Counted from the stretch's first letter, positions 42,636 through 51,670 are shown. The stretch: DNA of 64,000 nucleotides from Pollutibacter soli (GCA_029269725.1 JARJHS010000001.1:62001-126000); one strand, 5' to 3'. Notes: generated by a model not told the origin, from the letters alone. Numbers and translations are program-made.

Positions 42636-43721
42636 TCAGTGCAAAATTTGCCGGTAAAAGTCAAGTAATTTTTGTTCTTCCTTTTGCCAGTTCAGTTGTA
42701 ATGCTGCAATTGTACATTGTATTTGCAGTCTCCTATACAAAACCTCATTTTGCAGTAAATTGTTCAGATGGCGGGCAATATTTGCTGACGAAAGATCATC
42801 AATCAGCACAGCTATTTCAAATGTTTCGTTGATTTCACGGTAAGCTGGATAGTCAACACAAAGCTGCGGCGTTCCTCCCTGTATGTAATCAAAAAAGCGA
42901 TTGGCGAGGGAATAATAATTGCTCAAACCTTTATTTTCAAAAAGAGTGATACCTGCTTTTGCGCTGGCTGTAACAACCCTGAGTTCTTCAGGAGATAATT
43001 TTCCTTTCAATAAAACTTTTTCGCCCAGCCGATGTTTTTTAATCAGGCTTTTTACCTGGTCCATGTAATTGCCATCGCCATAAATATGTAATTGGGCATC
43101 TACAAATTCCATTGCAGGAATGAGCGTCTCAAAACTTCTTCCTTCGTTTACTGCACCCTGGTAAAGCAGGAACGATTCCCGTTTTGGGGGTTGAAATAAT
43201 ATTTTGCGCGGCATATTCCGGATCACTCCGTAATCAACTCCGTATTCTTTTTTAAATATCTCAGCGATAGGCCTGCTAACGGTATAGCCCAGCTGAAATT
43301 TCGGAACAAAAATCTTTTCTACAGTTTTCCAGAAGCGATAAATAAATGGGCGGGTTACCACTTCTTTCATCTCACAAAACAATTCATGTGCATCGTAAAC
43401 CCTGGAAATGGATTTCAGCACAGAAATAAAAAAGCAGGGAATAATGGTATCAAGATCGATCGCACAAATCAGGTCTGTTTTTTTTAGAAGAAGGTAGAAA
43501 AAAAGTTTTGTATTGTATTCCGCATAAAAAGCAAATCCTTTCCTGAAAAAGCATTTGATTCTATGTTGTTTAAAACTTCTGGGTTCATATGCAGGGCTGT
43601 CATTGAACTGCACGCCAATCAGGCGTACCAGGTAGCCGGCCTCCGCCAGTGTACTGCAGATACGGATCATTCGCTGATCAGTGCGGAGATCATTGGTAAC
43701 TGTAAACGTCAATGTTTTCAA
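42636..43721 (-). CDS. Glycosyltransferase, GT4-like
   Basis: The frame begins at a TTG at 43757; the TTG at 43721 gives MKTLTFTVTNDLRTDQRMIR, which is the normal N-terminus of this family, so it is preferred, but no ATG is near. The protein of about 361 residues has VYDAHELFCEM, a hinge LLYQGAVNEGRSFETLIPAM and the donor half GITLFENKGLSNYYSLANRF, then FDYIQGGTPQLC. It abuts the next glycosyltransferase gene with no gap, so the two form an operon that likely builds one glycan. Confidence 0.78.
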   Translation of the reverse strand: MKTLTFTVTNDLRTDQRMIRICSTLAEAGYLVRLIGVQFNDSPAYEPRSFKQHRIKCFFRKGFAFYAEYNTKLFFYLLLKKTDLICAIDLDTIIPCFFISVLKSISRVYDAHELFCEMKEVVTRPFIYRFWKTVEKIFVPKFQLGYTVSRPIAEIFKKEYGVDYGVIRNMPRKILFQPPKRESFLLYQGAVNEGRSFETLIPAMEFVDAQLHIYGDGNYMDQVKSLIKKHRLGEKVLLKGKLSPEELRVVTASAKAGITLFENKGLSNYYSLANRFFDYIQGGTPQLCVDYPAYREINETFEIAVLIDDLSSANIARHLNNLLQNEVLYRRLQIQCTIAALQLNWQKEEQKLLDFYRQILH

Positions 43722-43849
43722 AGCCGGTGTTTGGGTGAAGTTATTATATAGAAACAAATCTCACCCGATAGCCTACCTGCAATCGTCGATAAATTTCGAT
43801 AATCAATGATTTTTTTATATGTTGGAGAAATTTTTAAATTCTTCCGCAC

Positions 43850-44386
43850 ATGGAAAATTTTCCGACTACGGGAACCACAACCACTGCTACTCAGAAGCCA
43901 ATGCGCCCCACATTTCTGACCGTTCTCTGTATCCTGACCTTTATCGGGAGCGGATTGAGCGTTATCAGCAATATCAATAGTTATCTTACCGCAGATGTGA
44001 GCGACGCATTTGTTCAGGAGAAACTGGATAGCACCAGAAAAGAAGTTGGCGAGCAATTGAAAGAGGCCGATTCGAAGGCGGGTGCTGAGTTCGCCGACAA
44101 AATGCTGTCCGGTGTGTCAGAAGTCATGAATCCGAAAAATATTAAAAGAAGTGCACTATATGGACTATTGGCCAGTGCTCTTACACTTTTCGGCGCAGTG
44201 ATGATGTTCAGACTGAATAAAACCGGATTCTGGGTCTACGTGGCCGGCACCATTGTAGGTATTGCGGCGCCGATAATGATTTTTGGAACTTCTAACCTGT
44301 TTAGTCTCGGAATCGTAGCACTGACGGGCTTTTTCGGGATTATCTTCGTAATTCTGTACTCAATGAACCTGAAATATATGGAGTGA
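43850..44386 (+). CDS. Membrane protein with four predicted helices, function unknown
   Basis: The 178-residue protein has a short Thr-rich N-terminus (TTGTTTTATQ), a first helix FLTVLCILTFIGSGLSVI, an extracytoplasmic helical segment with charged heptads (FVQEKLDSTRKEVGEQLKEA), and three closely spaced helices at the C-terminus (ALYGLLASALTLFGAVMMF; FWVYVAGTIVGIAAPIMIF; LGIVALTGFFGIIFVILY). It matches no family that I recognise. A strong terminator follows. Confidence 0.65.
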   Translation: MENFPTTGTTTTATQKPMRPTFLTVLCILTFIGSGLSVISNINSYLTADVSDAFVQEKLDSTRKEVGEQLKEADSKAGAEFADKMLSGVSEVMNPKNIKRSALYGLLASALTLFGAVMMFRLNKTGFWVYVAGTIVGIAAPIMIFGTSNLFSLGIVALTGFFGIIFVILYSMNLKYME

Positions 44387-44403
44387 ACGCAATAATATAT
44401 AGC

Positions 44404-44438
44404 AAAAAAGCTCCGGATTCAAGCCCGGGGCTTTTTTT
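44404..44438 (+). terminator. Intrinsic terminator
   Basis: AAAAAAGC-T-CCGG pairs with CCGG-G-GCTTTTTT across a short loop, followed by more T. It separates the membrane protein from rpsO. Confidence 0.85.
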
Positions 44439-44453
44439 GTAGGTTTTTTTCCC

Positions 44454-44461
44454 TACCTTTG
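44454..44461 (+). promoter_or_regulatory. Bacteroidota -7 box for rpsO
   Basis: TACCTTTG is a perfect TAnnTTTG match 44 bp upstream of the rpsO start, leaving a leader long enough for autoregulation by S15. Confidence 0.65.
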
Positions 44462-44505
44462 CCCCCGTTTCGTAAAGATGTAAAAGATGCCAAAAAAAAT
44501 TTGAG

Positions 44506-44778
44506 ATGCCAACGTTAACAACTGAAAAAAAGTCCAGGATTTTTGCCGAGTTTGGTGGGAATGCTAAAAACACAGGTTCAATTGAAGGTCAGATCGCTTT
44601 GTTGACTGAAAAAATCAACCATATCTCCCAGCACCTTCAGCAGAATAAAAAAGACTTCTCTACCCATAGAGGGTTAATGAAAATGGTAGGTCAGCGCAAA
44701 CGCCTGCTTACTTACTTAAGCAAACACAACCTCCAGGGATATCGTGCTCTGATTGAAAAATTAGGACTCAGAAAATAA
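44506..44778 (+). CDS. rpsO: 30S ribosomal protein S15
   Basis: The 90-residue protein carries the S15 signatures TGSIEGQIALLTEKINHISQ and HRGLMKMVGQRKRLLTYLSK, with normal length. S15 binds the central domain of 16S rRNA and can repress its own mRNA. It precedes pnp, the common bacterial order, with an attenuator-like hairpin between them. Confidence 0.97.
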   Translation: MPTLTTEKKSRIFAEFGGNAKNTGSIEGQIALLTEKINHISQHLQQNKKDFSTHRGLMKMVGQRKRLLTYLSKHNLQGYRALIEKLGLRK

Positions 44779-44796
44779 TTCATCTTCTTGCAAACT

Positions 44797-44830
44797 ATTC
44801 CCAACTACTCCGGTTGGGAATTAGTTTTTT
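44797..44830 (+). terminator. Terminator or attenuator between rpsO and pnp
   Basis: ATTCCCAAC (44797-44805) and GTTGGGAAT (44813-44821) form a 9-bp stem with a 7-nt loop, followed by TAGTTTTTT. It lies 28 bp upstream of the pnp ATG, so read-through must be partial or pnp has its own promoter. Confidence 0.8.
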
Positions 44831-44857
44831 CTAGTCATTCCCCTTAAACAAGCTTGT

Positions 44858-47020
44858 ATGCTTCAACAACCTATCCAATCTGTGATTGACCTTGGTGATG
44901 GTCAGCCCATTACTATCGAAACCGGCCGTTTAGCCCGCCAGGCTGATGGCGCAGTTACACTTCGCCAGGGAAATTGCGTGATTCTTGCCACTGTATGTGC
45001 CAATAGAGAACCGAAGGAAGGCCAGGATTTCTTTCCCCTTTCTGTCGATTATATGGAAAAATTTGCTTCAGCAGGTCGTATCCCCGGATCTTTCTTCAAA
45101 AGAGAGGGCCGCCTGAGCGATTCTGAAGTGTTGATCAGCCGTCTCATAGACCGTGCTCTCCGGCCATTGTTTCCTGAAGATTATTTATGCGATGTTCAGG
45201 TGATCATTACACTGATTTCTTCAGATCCTGAAATCATGCCCGACGCGCTGGCTTGTTTTGCTGCTTCAGCAGCTTTGGCAGTATCGGATATTCCTATTAA
45301 AGAAGTTATTTCTGAAGTAAGAGTAGCCCGTATTGATGGCAAATTCGTAATCAACCCAAGAAGAACAGAGCTCGCTAAAGCCGATATGGATTTCATGATC
45401 GGAGCTACTGAAAAGAACCTGATGATGGTGGAAGGAGAAGCGAAACAATGTTCTGAAGAAGATTTTATCGTTGCTCTTGAATTAGCTCATGACGCAATCC
45501 GTAAACAGATTGCAGCACAGCATGAACTGAGCGCCAAGTTTGGGATCACTGGAAAAAGGGACTACCCCAAGCCAGCGCAGAATGAAGAAGTGAAAAAGAA
45601 AGTTGGCGAGATTACTTCAGCTAAAATTCTCGAAATTTCAAGATCAGCAAGTGACAAACATAAACGCAGCGATGCTTACCGGGAACTTGCTGAAGAACTG
45701 ATTGCAGCTTTTGGTGAAGAACCTGATCCGAAAGAACTCAAGCTTGCAAAGAAATATTTCGATGATTTCAAATGGGAAATTGTTCGTGATATGATCCTTG
45801 ACGAGCGTAAACGCCTGGACGGTCGTGCACTGGATGAAGTACGCCCGTTGAATATGGAAGTTGATGTTCTTCCTTCGCCACATGGCGCAGCTCTTTTTAC
45901 ACGAGGTGAAACACAATCACTGACAACAATAACCCTCGGTACCCCACTTGATGAACTGCTTGTGGAAAGTGCTGCAAAATCTGAATACAGTAAGTTTATC
46001 CTTCATTACAATTTCCCGCCATATTCAACGGGTGAAGTAAAATTCCTTCGTGGTGCTGGCCGTCGTGAAATCGGTCATGGTAACCTTGCTCAGCGTTCAC
46101 TGAAGCAGATCATGCCGGGTAACGATTACCCATACACGGTGCGCGTGGTGAGCGATATCCTGGAATCAAATGGTTCTTCATCAATGGCGACTGTGTGTGC
46201 GGGTTCTCTCGCACTGATGGATGCGGGAGTTCCATTTCAGAAACACGTGAGCGGTGTTGCTATGGGATTGATTACCCGTCAGTCTGATGGAAAATATGCG
46301 ATCCTTACTGATATCCTCGGTGATGAAGATCACCTCGGTGATATGGACTTCAAGGTAACGGGAACGCGTGAAGGCATTTGTGGCATCCAGATGGATATCA
46401 AGATTGATGGTTTAAGCATGGAGACTATGCGTGAAGCACTAGAGCAGGCTCGTAAAGGTCGTTTGCACATTCTTGACGCAATGTATGCAGTTATCGACAA
46501 GCCACGTGAAGAAGTTAAACCGCATGCGCCGCGCATGATCAAACTCTTTATCGATAAAGAATTTATCGGTGCTGTAATCGGGCCGCAGGGTAAGATCATC
46601 CAGGAAATTCAGAGAGAAACCGGTACTACAATTAATATTGAAGAAGTGGGTAACCAGGGCGAAGTGAGTGTCTTTTCACCAGTAAAAGACGGACTGGATC
46701 GTGCAGTAGCCTGGATCAAAGGTATTGTTTCACAACCTGAAGAAGGCGAAGTGTACGAGGCTAAGGTTAAATCAATCATGCCTTATGGTGCTTTTGTTGA
46801 ATTTCTTCCTGGCAAACAGGGGTTGCTCCACATCAGTGAAGTAAGCTGGAAGAGACTTGAGTCATTGGAAGGTGTTCTGAAAGAAGGCGATTCCGTAAAA
46901 GTGAAACTTATCGGGGTTGATCAGAAAACAGGTAAGTTCAAATTGAGCCGCAAGGCACTGATGGCAAAGCCTGAAATGAGCGGCCCGCCACCAGCAGGAC
47001 AAAATCAGAAAAATTCGTAA
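44858..47020 (+). CDS. pnp: Polyribonucleotide nucleotidyltransferase (PNPase)
   Basis: The 720-residue enzyme degrades RNA 3' to 5' with phosphate. It has two RNase PH-like domains (LRQGNCVILATVCANREPKE and, in the second, MATVCAGSLALMDAGVPFQK and YAILTDILGDEDHLGDMDFK), a helical linker, a KH domain (FIGAVIGPQGKIIQEIQRET) and an S1 domain (YEAKVKSIMPYGAFVEFLPG, then LHISEVSWKRLESL). All are complete. A GAAA-loop terminator follows directly. Confidence 0.97.
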   Translation: MLQQPIQSVIDLGDGQPITIETGRLARQADGAVTLRQGNCVILATVCANREPKEGQDFFPLSVDYMEKFASAGRIPGSFFKREGRLSDSEVLISRLIDRALRPLFPEDYLCDVQVIITLISSDPEIMPDALACFAASAALAVSDIPIKEVISEVRVARIDGKFVINPRRTELAKADMDFMIGATEKNLMMVEGEAKQCSEEDFIVALELAHDAIRKQIAAQHELSAKFGITGKRDYPKPAQNEEVKKKVGEITSAKILEISRSASDKHKRSDAYRELAEELIAAFGEEPDPKELKLAKKYFDDFKWEIVRDMILDERKRLDGRALDEVRPLNMEVDVLPSPHGAALFTRGETQSLTTITLGTPLDELLVESAAKSEYSKFILHYNFPPYSTGEVKFLRGAGRREIGHGNLAQRSLKQIMPGNDYPYTVRVVSDILESNGSSSMATVCAGSLALMDAGVPFQKHVSGVAMGLITRQSDGKYAILTDILGDEDHLGDMDFKVTGTREGICGIQMDIKIDGLSMETMREALEQARKGRLHILDAMYAVIDKPREEVKPHAPRMIKLFIDKEFIGAVIGPQGKIIQEIQRETGTTINIEEVGNQGEVSVFSPVKDGLDRAVAWIKGIVSQPEEGEVYEAKVKSIMPYGAFVEFLPGKQGLLHISEVSWKRLESLEGVLKEGDSVKVKLIGVDQKTGKFKLSRKALMAKPEMSGPPPAGQNQKNS

Positions 47021-47025
47021 TATAG

Positions 47026-47053
47026 AAAGCTGCTGAAAAGCAGCTTTTTTTTT
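47026..47053 (+). terminator. Intrinsic terminator of pnp
   Basis: AAAGCTGCT and AGCAGCTTT form a 9-bp stem with a GAAA tetraloop, followed by a run of T. Confidence 0.92.
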
Positions 47054-47070
47054 GATGCAGGGGTACAACC

Positions 47071-47147
47071 TGGGAGGTCTAAGACCTCCTAGGTCTACAA
47101 CACCTGGCAGGTCTTAAAACCTGGCAGGTTTTAAGACCTGCCAGGTG
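47071..47147. repeat. Cluster of AGGT/ACCT palindromes (REP-like)
   Basis: The first unit is GGAGGTCT-A-AGACCTCC at 47073-47089. The second is a 19-nt perfect inverted repeat, CACCTGGCAGGTCTTAAAA (47101-47119) and its complement (47129-47147), around a CCTGGCAGG loop that itself repeats the arm. The ACCTGG ends match the palindrome at 17716-17751. It lies between the pnp terminator and prmA. Confidence 0.85.
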
Positions 47148-47161
47148 TAAAACCGAAACAG

Positions 47162-47983
47162 ATGAACCGACAATTTTTTGAAATCAGTTTTCGCGGATTG
47201 ACTCCCGATCAGATCGATCTGCTGAGCGGAATACTTCCGCAAGCGGGTTTCGATGGTTTTGAAGAAAAAGATACTGACCTGTTTTCAGCATTTGCTGACA
47301 CTGCAAATCTTGATAAAGAAAAACTTGATGAAATACTTCGCTTGACCGGCCTCGTGGGTGAAACCCATTTTATCAACGAGAAAAACTGGAACGAAGAATG
47401 GGAGCAATCATTCGAACCGGTCATAATTCCAACGAAAGTTGGAGTACGCGCATTTTTTCACGCACCTGTGAAAGATGTGAAGCATGAAATTGTCATCACC
47501 CCCAAAATGAGTTTTGGTACAGGTCATCATGCAACAACATACCTCATGATGGAACAGATGCTGGACCTCGACTTCAGAGAGAAAAATGTATTAGATTTCG
47601 GCACGGGAACAGGAATTCTTGCCATTCTTGCTGAACAATTAGGGGCGCGATCTGTTTTTGCAATCGACAACGATGAATGGAGTGTAACAAACGCACTTGA
47701 AAATATTGGAATGAACAAATGCTCAAAAATTCAGATATCGTTAAATAATTCGTGGGAACGGGATAAAAAATTTGATATCATTCTTGCCAATATTAATAAA
47801 GGCGTTATTTTAGAGAACCGGGAACATCTTGTACGGTCAATGGTTAAGGAAGGTCTCTTAATTCTCAGTGGTCTGCTGGTTTCTGACCAGCAGGAAATTG
47901 AAGCAGCATTTGAATCTCCATTGGGCAAACCTTTATTTACCAGCGAAAAAAATAATTGGATTTCTTTAACGTTTAGGAATTGA
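47162..47983 (+). CDS. prmA: Ribosomal protein L11 methyltransferase
   Basis: The 273-residue enzyme trimethylates L11. It has the PrmA N-terminal domain (NRQFFEISFRGLTPDQIDLL), the FGTGHHATTYLMMEQM motif, the SAM loop NVLDFGTGTGILAILAEQLG and the substrate-site FDIILANINKGVILEN (the NIxxG form of NPxx). Length is as expected for the family in Bacteroidota. Confidence 0.95.
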   Translation: MNRQFFEISFRGLTPDQIDLLSGILPQAGFDGFEEKDTDLFSAFADTANLDKEKLDEILRLTGLVGETHFINEKNWNEEWEQSFEPVIIPTKVGVRAFFHAPVKDVKHEIVITPKMSFGTGHHATTYLMMEQMLDLDFREKNVLDFGTGTGILAILAEQLGARSVFAIDNDEWSVTNALENIGMNKCSKIQISLNNSWERDKKFDIILANINKGVILENREHLVRSMVKEGLLILSGLLVSDQQEIEAAFESPLGKPLFTSEKNNWISLTFRN

Positions 47984-48028
47984 GGAAACTCATTAACAGG
48001 CTGTTAAAGAACAAATCATTAAGAGCCG

Positions 48029-48036
48029 TATATTTG
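48029..48036 (+). promoter_or_regulatory. Bacteroidota -7 box for plsY
   Basis: TATATTTG is a perfect TAnnTTTG match 28 bp upstream of the plsY ATG. Confidence 0.6.
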
Positions 48037-48064
48037 TCCCTCAATTTCAACCTCCTAACGAACG

Positions 48065-48724
48065 ATGAACGAACTTTTACTCGTCATACTTGCCTATTTC
48101 ATAGGCTCCATACCCACCGCGGTATGGATAAGTAAAAGTCAATTTAATATAGACATCCGCGATTATGGCAGCGGGAATGCCGGAGCTACCAACACTTTCA
48201 GGGTTTTAGGTGCACGCTGGGGAACCACCGTAATGATCATTGATATGCTCAAAGGTCTCGCAGCTGTAAAACTCGCTTTGCTGATGCCTTATTATGTGCA
48301 GAATGATTTCGCCCGTACCAATTTCCAGATCGGTTTAGGTCTGGCTGCAGTCCTGGGGCACATCTTCCCCATTTGGGCTGAATTCCGTGGTGGTAAGGGC
48401 GTTGCAACCTTATTCGGACTCGTGCTCGCTATTTCTCCAATAACAGCCCTGGGTTGTATCGGAGTCTTTTTACTTGTTTTGTTTTTCACCAGGTTTGTTT
48501 CCCTGAGCTCTATTCTCGCAAGCCTCGCATTTCCGGTATTTATCCTCGTGATTTTCAATGTTGATAACGACGCGTACCGCATTTTTGCTATTGCAGTCGC
48601 GCTGCTGGTTATATTAACACATCAAAAGAATATCACACGCTTGCTTCGCGGTAGTGAAAGCAAAGCTCCCATCTTCAAAGGCCGTGATCGTCGCCGTGAA
48701 AGAAGACTTAACGACGATTTCTGA
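48065..48724 (+). CDS. plsY: Acyl-phosphate:glycerol-3-phosphate acyltransferase
   Basis: The 219-residue membrane enzyme transfers an acyl group from acyl phosphate to glycerol 3-phosphate, the first step of phospholipid synthesis. The three conserved motifs are visible: YFIGSIPTAVWISK with GSGNAGATNTFRVLGAR, then FRGGKGVATLFG, and a C-terminal LTHQKNITRLLRGSESK. About five helices are present. Start ATG at 48065. Confidence 0.96.
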   Translation: MNELLLVILAYFIGSIPTAVWISKSQFNIDIRDYGSGNAGATNTFRVLGARWGTTVMIIDMLKGLAAVKLALLMPYYVQNDFARTNFQIGLGLAAVLGHIFPIWAEFRGGKGVATLFGLVLAISPITALGCIGVFLLVLFFTRFVSLSSILASLAFPVFILVIFNVDNDAYRIFAIAVALLVILTHQKNITRLLRGSESKAPIFKGRDRRRERRLNDDF

Positions 48725-48809
48725 TTCTTTTTCGCATTTCTTTCTCCGCTCACATTATTTTTATTTAATCTGGTACAAGTATTGAATTTGTCCGGAAAAG
48801 ACTTTTTTT

Positions 48810-49628
48810 ATGCGGATTTTACTTTTTTTACTCGTCGGAACGCTCAGTTTAAGCTCTTGTCAGAAAAACAAAATAACAGGTCGCAACCAGTTAATGCTGG
48901 TGAGCGAAAGTGAAGTCAACGCAATGGCGTTACAGGAATACAAAAGTTTTCTTTCTCAAAATCCCGTGGTACCCAAAGGTTCTACACCGGAGCAACAGAT
49001 GGTGACCCGCGTGGGGCAACGTATCGCATCTGCAATTACCAGTTATTACAGCAAACAAGGCAAGTCAGAGCTCCTGAACGGTTATCAATGGGAGTTTAAC
49101 CTTGTGCAATCCAAAGAAGTGAATGCTTGGTGTATGCCAGGTGGGAAAGTTGTGGTGTACACGGGCATTTTACCGGTAACCCAGACTGAAACGGCACTTG
49201 CAGTGGTAATGGGGCATGAGATCGCACACGCACTTGCTCTGCACGGGAATGAACGGATGAGTCAGGGTCTGGCCCAGCAACTTGGCGGAGCTGCTTTGTC
49301 GGTTGCGCTTTCCAGCAAACCAGCAGAAACACAACAACTTTTCATGGCCGCATACGGCATTGGCTCGAATGTAGGAGTTTTACTTCCGTATAGCAGAAAA
49401 CAGGAACTTGAGGCGGATCAATATGGATTAATTTTCGCTGCAATGGCGGGCTACAATCCCCAGGAGGCTGTATCATTCTGGCAACGTATGGCGAGTATGA
49501 GCGGCGGACAAAAGCCACCTGAACTTCTCAGTACTCACCCTTCCGATCAAACAAGGATTGAAAAAGTACAGCAATATGCTAAACAGGCGATGAAATATTA
49601 CAAACCTGGAACTCAGAGAGCTAAGTAG
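48810..49628 (+). CDS. M48 family metallopeptidase lipoprotein (LoiP/BepA-like)
   Basis: The 272-residue product has a lipoprotein signal (RILLFLLVGTLSLSSCQKN, lipidated Cys at LSSC), the zinc motif VVMGHEIAHALALHGNERMS and the third ligand in RKQELEADQYGLIFAAMAGY, followed by the tail LLSTHPSDQTRIEKVQQY seen in the family. It should act in the periplasm in quality control of outer-membrane proteins. The ATG is at 48810. Confidence 0.93.
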   Translation: MRILLFLLVGTLSLSSCQKNKITGRNQLMLVSESEVNAMALQEYKSFLSQNPVVPKGSTPEQQMVTRVGQRIASAITSYYSKQGKSELLNGYQWEFNLVQSKEVNAWCMPGGKVVVYTGILPVTQTETALAVVMGHEIAHALALHGNERMSQGLAQQLGGAALSVALSSKPAETQQLFMAAYGIGSNVGVLLPYSRKQELEADQYGLIFAAMAGYNPQEAVSFWQRMASMSGGQKPPELLSTHPSDQTRIEKVQQYAKQAMKYYKPGTQRAK

Positions 49629-49707
49629 TATAATAACTGACATAAAGTTTTTTCATAAAAAATCATCTTTTGCAGGATAAAATGGGGTGAAGTTCAGGCA
49701 AATCGTG

Positions 49708-49715
49708 TACCTTTG
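49708..49715 (+). promoter_or_regulatory. Bacteroidota -7 box
   Basis: TACCTTTG is a perfect TAnnTTTG match, 28 bp upstream of the ATG at 49744. Confidence 0.6.
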
Positions 49716-49743
49716 CCGTTCATCCTAAAAATTCTGTTGAAGC

Positions 49744-50253
49744 ATGATGCAAACAATGTTTGAAAAACTTCAACTTCATGAAGAGAAGAATCTCCTGATT
49801 CAAGGATTACCTTCATCAATCGAAAAGCAATTCACCAAGGTTTCATTTGCCAAAAATGTTACGCCATTGCTGCGTACAAGAAAAATTGATTTTGCTTTAG
49901 TATTTGCGGTAAATCAGAATCAGCTGACCCAGATTATGCAGGATGTGATTCCTGCGCTTCATGAAGATGCCAAATTGTGGATAGCTTATCCAAAAGCAGC
50001 ATCCAAAATTGTTAGCGACCTTAACCGGGAATGCAGTTGGAACTGCATCTGTAACCGCGGTTTTGAAAGTATTCATGAAACTACGCTCGACCACGTGTGG
50101 ACAGCGATCCGTTTCCATCGTAGTGGTATACCTATCAGAGATGCCGGAACAGAAGCAATGATGTCACAATACCAGGAAGTTGCAGAAACTTTGCCGGGTA
50201 TCACCGTTGCTAAACAATCCTCCAGGTACAGCAAAGTAGCAAGCAGGATTTAA
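49744..50253 (+). CDS. DUF3052-like protein
   Basis: The 169-residue soluble protein has LRTRKIDFALVFAVNQNQLT and then AKLWIAYPKAASKIVSDLNR with a following Trp; the pattern LW-(V/I)-AYPK...K...DLNR is that of the DUF3052 family. The C-terminal part (LDHVWTAIRFHRSG) also fits. Function unknown. A long perfect terminator hairpin follows. The ATG at 49744 or the next one at 49747 can be the start. Confidence 0.7.
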   Translation: MMQTMFEKLQLHEEKNLLIQGLPSSIEKQFTKVSFAKNVTPLLRTRKIDFALVFAVNQNQLTQIMQDVIPALHEDAKLWIAYPKAASKIVSDLNRECSWNCICNRGFESIHETTLDHVWTAIRFHRSGIPIRDAGTEAMMSQYQEVAETLPGITVAKQSSRYSKVASRI

Positions 50254-50290
50254 TGAGGATATCTTCGTTGCGGCGAAGAAAAAAGAAATT

Positions 50291-50327
50291 AAAAGGATTA
50301 TCTCAAATTTGAGATAATCCTTTTTTT
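50291..50327 (+). terminator. Long perfect terminator hairpin
   Basis: AAAAGGATTATCTCAAA and its complement (50291-50307 and 50308-50324) form a 17-bp perfect inverted repeat without loop, ending in seven T. The next gene starts at the very end of the U-tract (50328). Confidence 0.88.
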
Positions 50328-50846
50328 ATGCATTTGAATATTGAAATCAAAGCGAGGTCGAACAACACAAGCTTCATCCGTAATTATCTGCTCAAACAAC
50401 AGGCTGATCACCCGGGCATCGATCATCAAACGGATACTTATTTTGATGTACCACATGGCCGGATGAAACTGCGTGAAGGAAATATCGAAAACGCGCTTAT
50501 ACATTACCATCGGGAAAACAAATCCGGGCCCAAAGCATCTCATGTGATCTTATACCCAACGGATCCGTCAAAAAAGCTGAAAGAAATGCTGATTTCAGCT
50601 TTGAATGTAAAAGCCATCGTGAAAAAGAAACGGGAAATCTATTTCATCGACAATGTGAAATTTCATATCGATGAGGTGGATGGACTTGGATCGTTTATCG
50701 AAATCGAAGCGATCGATCAAAGGGGAACTATCGGACAACAAAAACTAGAGCAGCAATGTAAATTTTATATGTCGGAATTCAGGATTGAAGAAAAGGATCT
50801 GGTTACAGTTTCGTATAGTGACCTGTTGTGGAAGAGCAGCCATTAA
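50328..50846 (+). CDS. CYTH domain protein (class IV adenylate cyclase-like)
   Basis: The 172-residue protein begins with MHLNIEIKAR, the ExExK-type strand of CYTH triphosphate-tunnel enzymes, then DTYFDVPHGRMKLREGN, IVKKKREIYFIDNVKFHIDE and VDGLGSFIEIEAI, which contribute the charged tunnel. Members cleave inorganic triphosphate, thiamine triphosphate or make cAMP; the sequence does not tell which. The start coincides with the end of the upstream terminator, so it must use a promoter inside the preceding gene or read-through. Confidence 0.85.
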   Translation: MHLNIEIKARSNNTSFIRNYLLKQQADHPGIDHQTDTYFDVPHGRMKLREGNIENALIHYHRENKSGPKASHVILYPTDPSKKLKEMLISALNVKAIVKKKREIYFIDNVKFHIDEVDGLGSFIEIEAIDQRGTIGQQKLEQQCKFYMSEFRIEEKDLVTVSYSDLLWKSSH

Positions 50847-50881
50847 ATCAATATATTGCAACATTGTTCAACAATATGTAA

Positions 50882-51670
50882 ATGCTTCCTGAATTAAGAT
50901 CGGTTATGGTTACCCGCTATGTGACACCCCTGCGCGAAGGCGGATCTTTACCTGCTATTGCAGAAGCGGATGATGGGTTTCTTTATGTGATTAAATTCAG
51001 AGGGGCGGGGCAGGGTGTGAAAGCGTTGATAGCAGAGTTGATCGGTTCTGAATTGGCAAGATCAGCCGGGTTTAAAATCCCTGAACTTGTCTTTGCAACT
51101 CTTGATGAAGCATTCGGGAGGACGGAACCAGATGAAGAAATACAGGACCTGCTGAAAAGAAGCCAGGGACTTAATCTTGGTCTTCATTATTTATCAGGTT
51201 CTATCACCTTCGATCCTGTGGTAACAAAACCTGATGCGCAGTTTGCATCGCGGATGGTGTGGCTGGATGCGTTTCTTACTAATGTTGACCGTACGGTAAA
51301 AAATACAAACATGCTCTGGTGGAATAAGGAAATTTGGCTGATTGATTTCGGAGCTTCATTATACTTTCATCACAATTGGGAAAACCGTACCGGTCAGGCT
51401 GGGAAACCGTTTTTGCAGATCAAAGACCATGTATTACTGCCATGGGCAACCGAACTCGAACAGGCTGATCATTTCTTCAAAAATCTCGTCAGCGAAAAAA
51501 TGATCAGCGATATCGTTGCTTCGATTCCGGATGCCTGGTTAAAAGAAACTGTTTTTGATGAAAGTCCAGACGATATACGTACTGCTTATTTTGATTTTCT
51601 TACGGAACGGATAAAGCATTCTGCCACTTTTGTAAAAACTGCCGAAGATGCCAGATCTGCTGTTGTTTGA
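50882..51670 (+). CDS. HipA-like Ser/Thr kinase
   Basis: The 262-residue protein resembles the HipA-like kinases (HipA_2-type, shorter than HipA). Kinase residues are in place: K38 in YVIKFRG, then D136 and N143 in LDAFLTNVDRTVKNTNML and D155 in WLIDFGASLYFHH, the catalytic loop and DFG motif. Its last 23 bp overlap the start of the DUF3037 gene, so the two are translated together. No hipB-like regulator is adjacent. The target is unknown. Confidence 0.87.
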   Translation: MLPELRSVMVTRYVTPLREGGSLPAIAEADDGFLYVIKFRGAGQGVKALIAELIGSELARSAGFKIPELVFATLDEAFGRTEPDEEIQDLLKRSQGLNLGLHYLSGSITFDPVVTKPDAQFASRMVWLDAFLTNVDRTVKNTNMLWWNKEIWLIDFGASLYFHHNWENRTGQAGKPFLQIKDHVLLPWATELEQADHFFKNLVSEKMISDIVASIPDAWLKETVFDESPDDIRTAYFDFLTERIKHSATFVKTAEDARSAVV

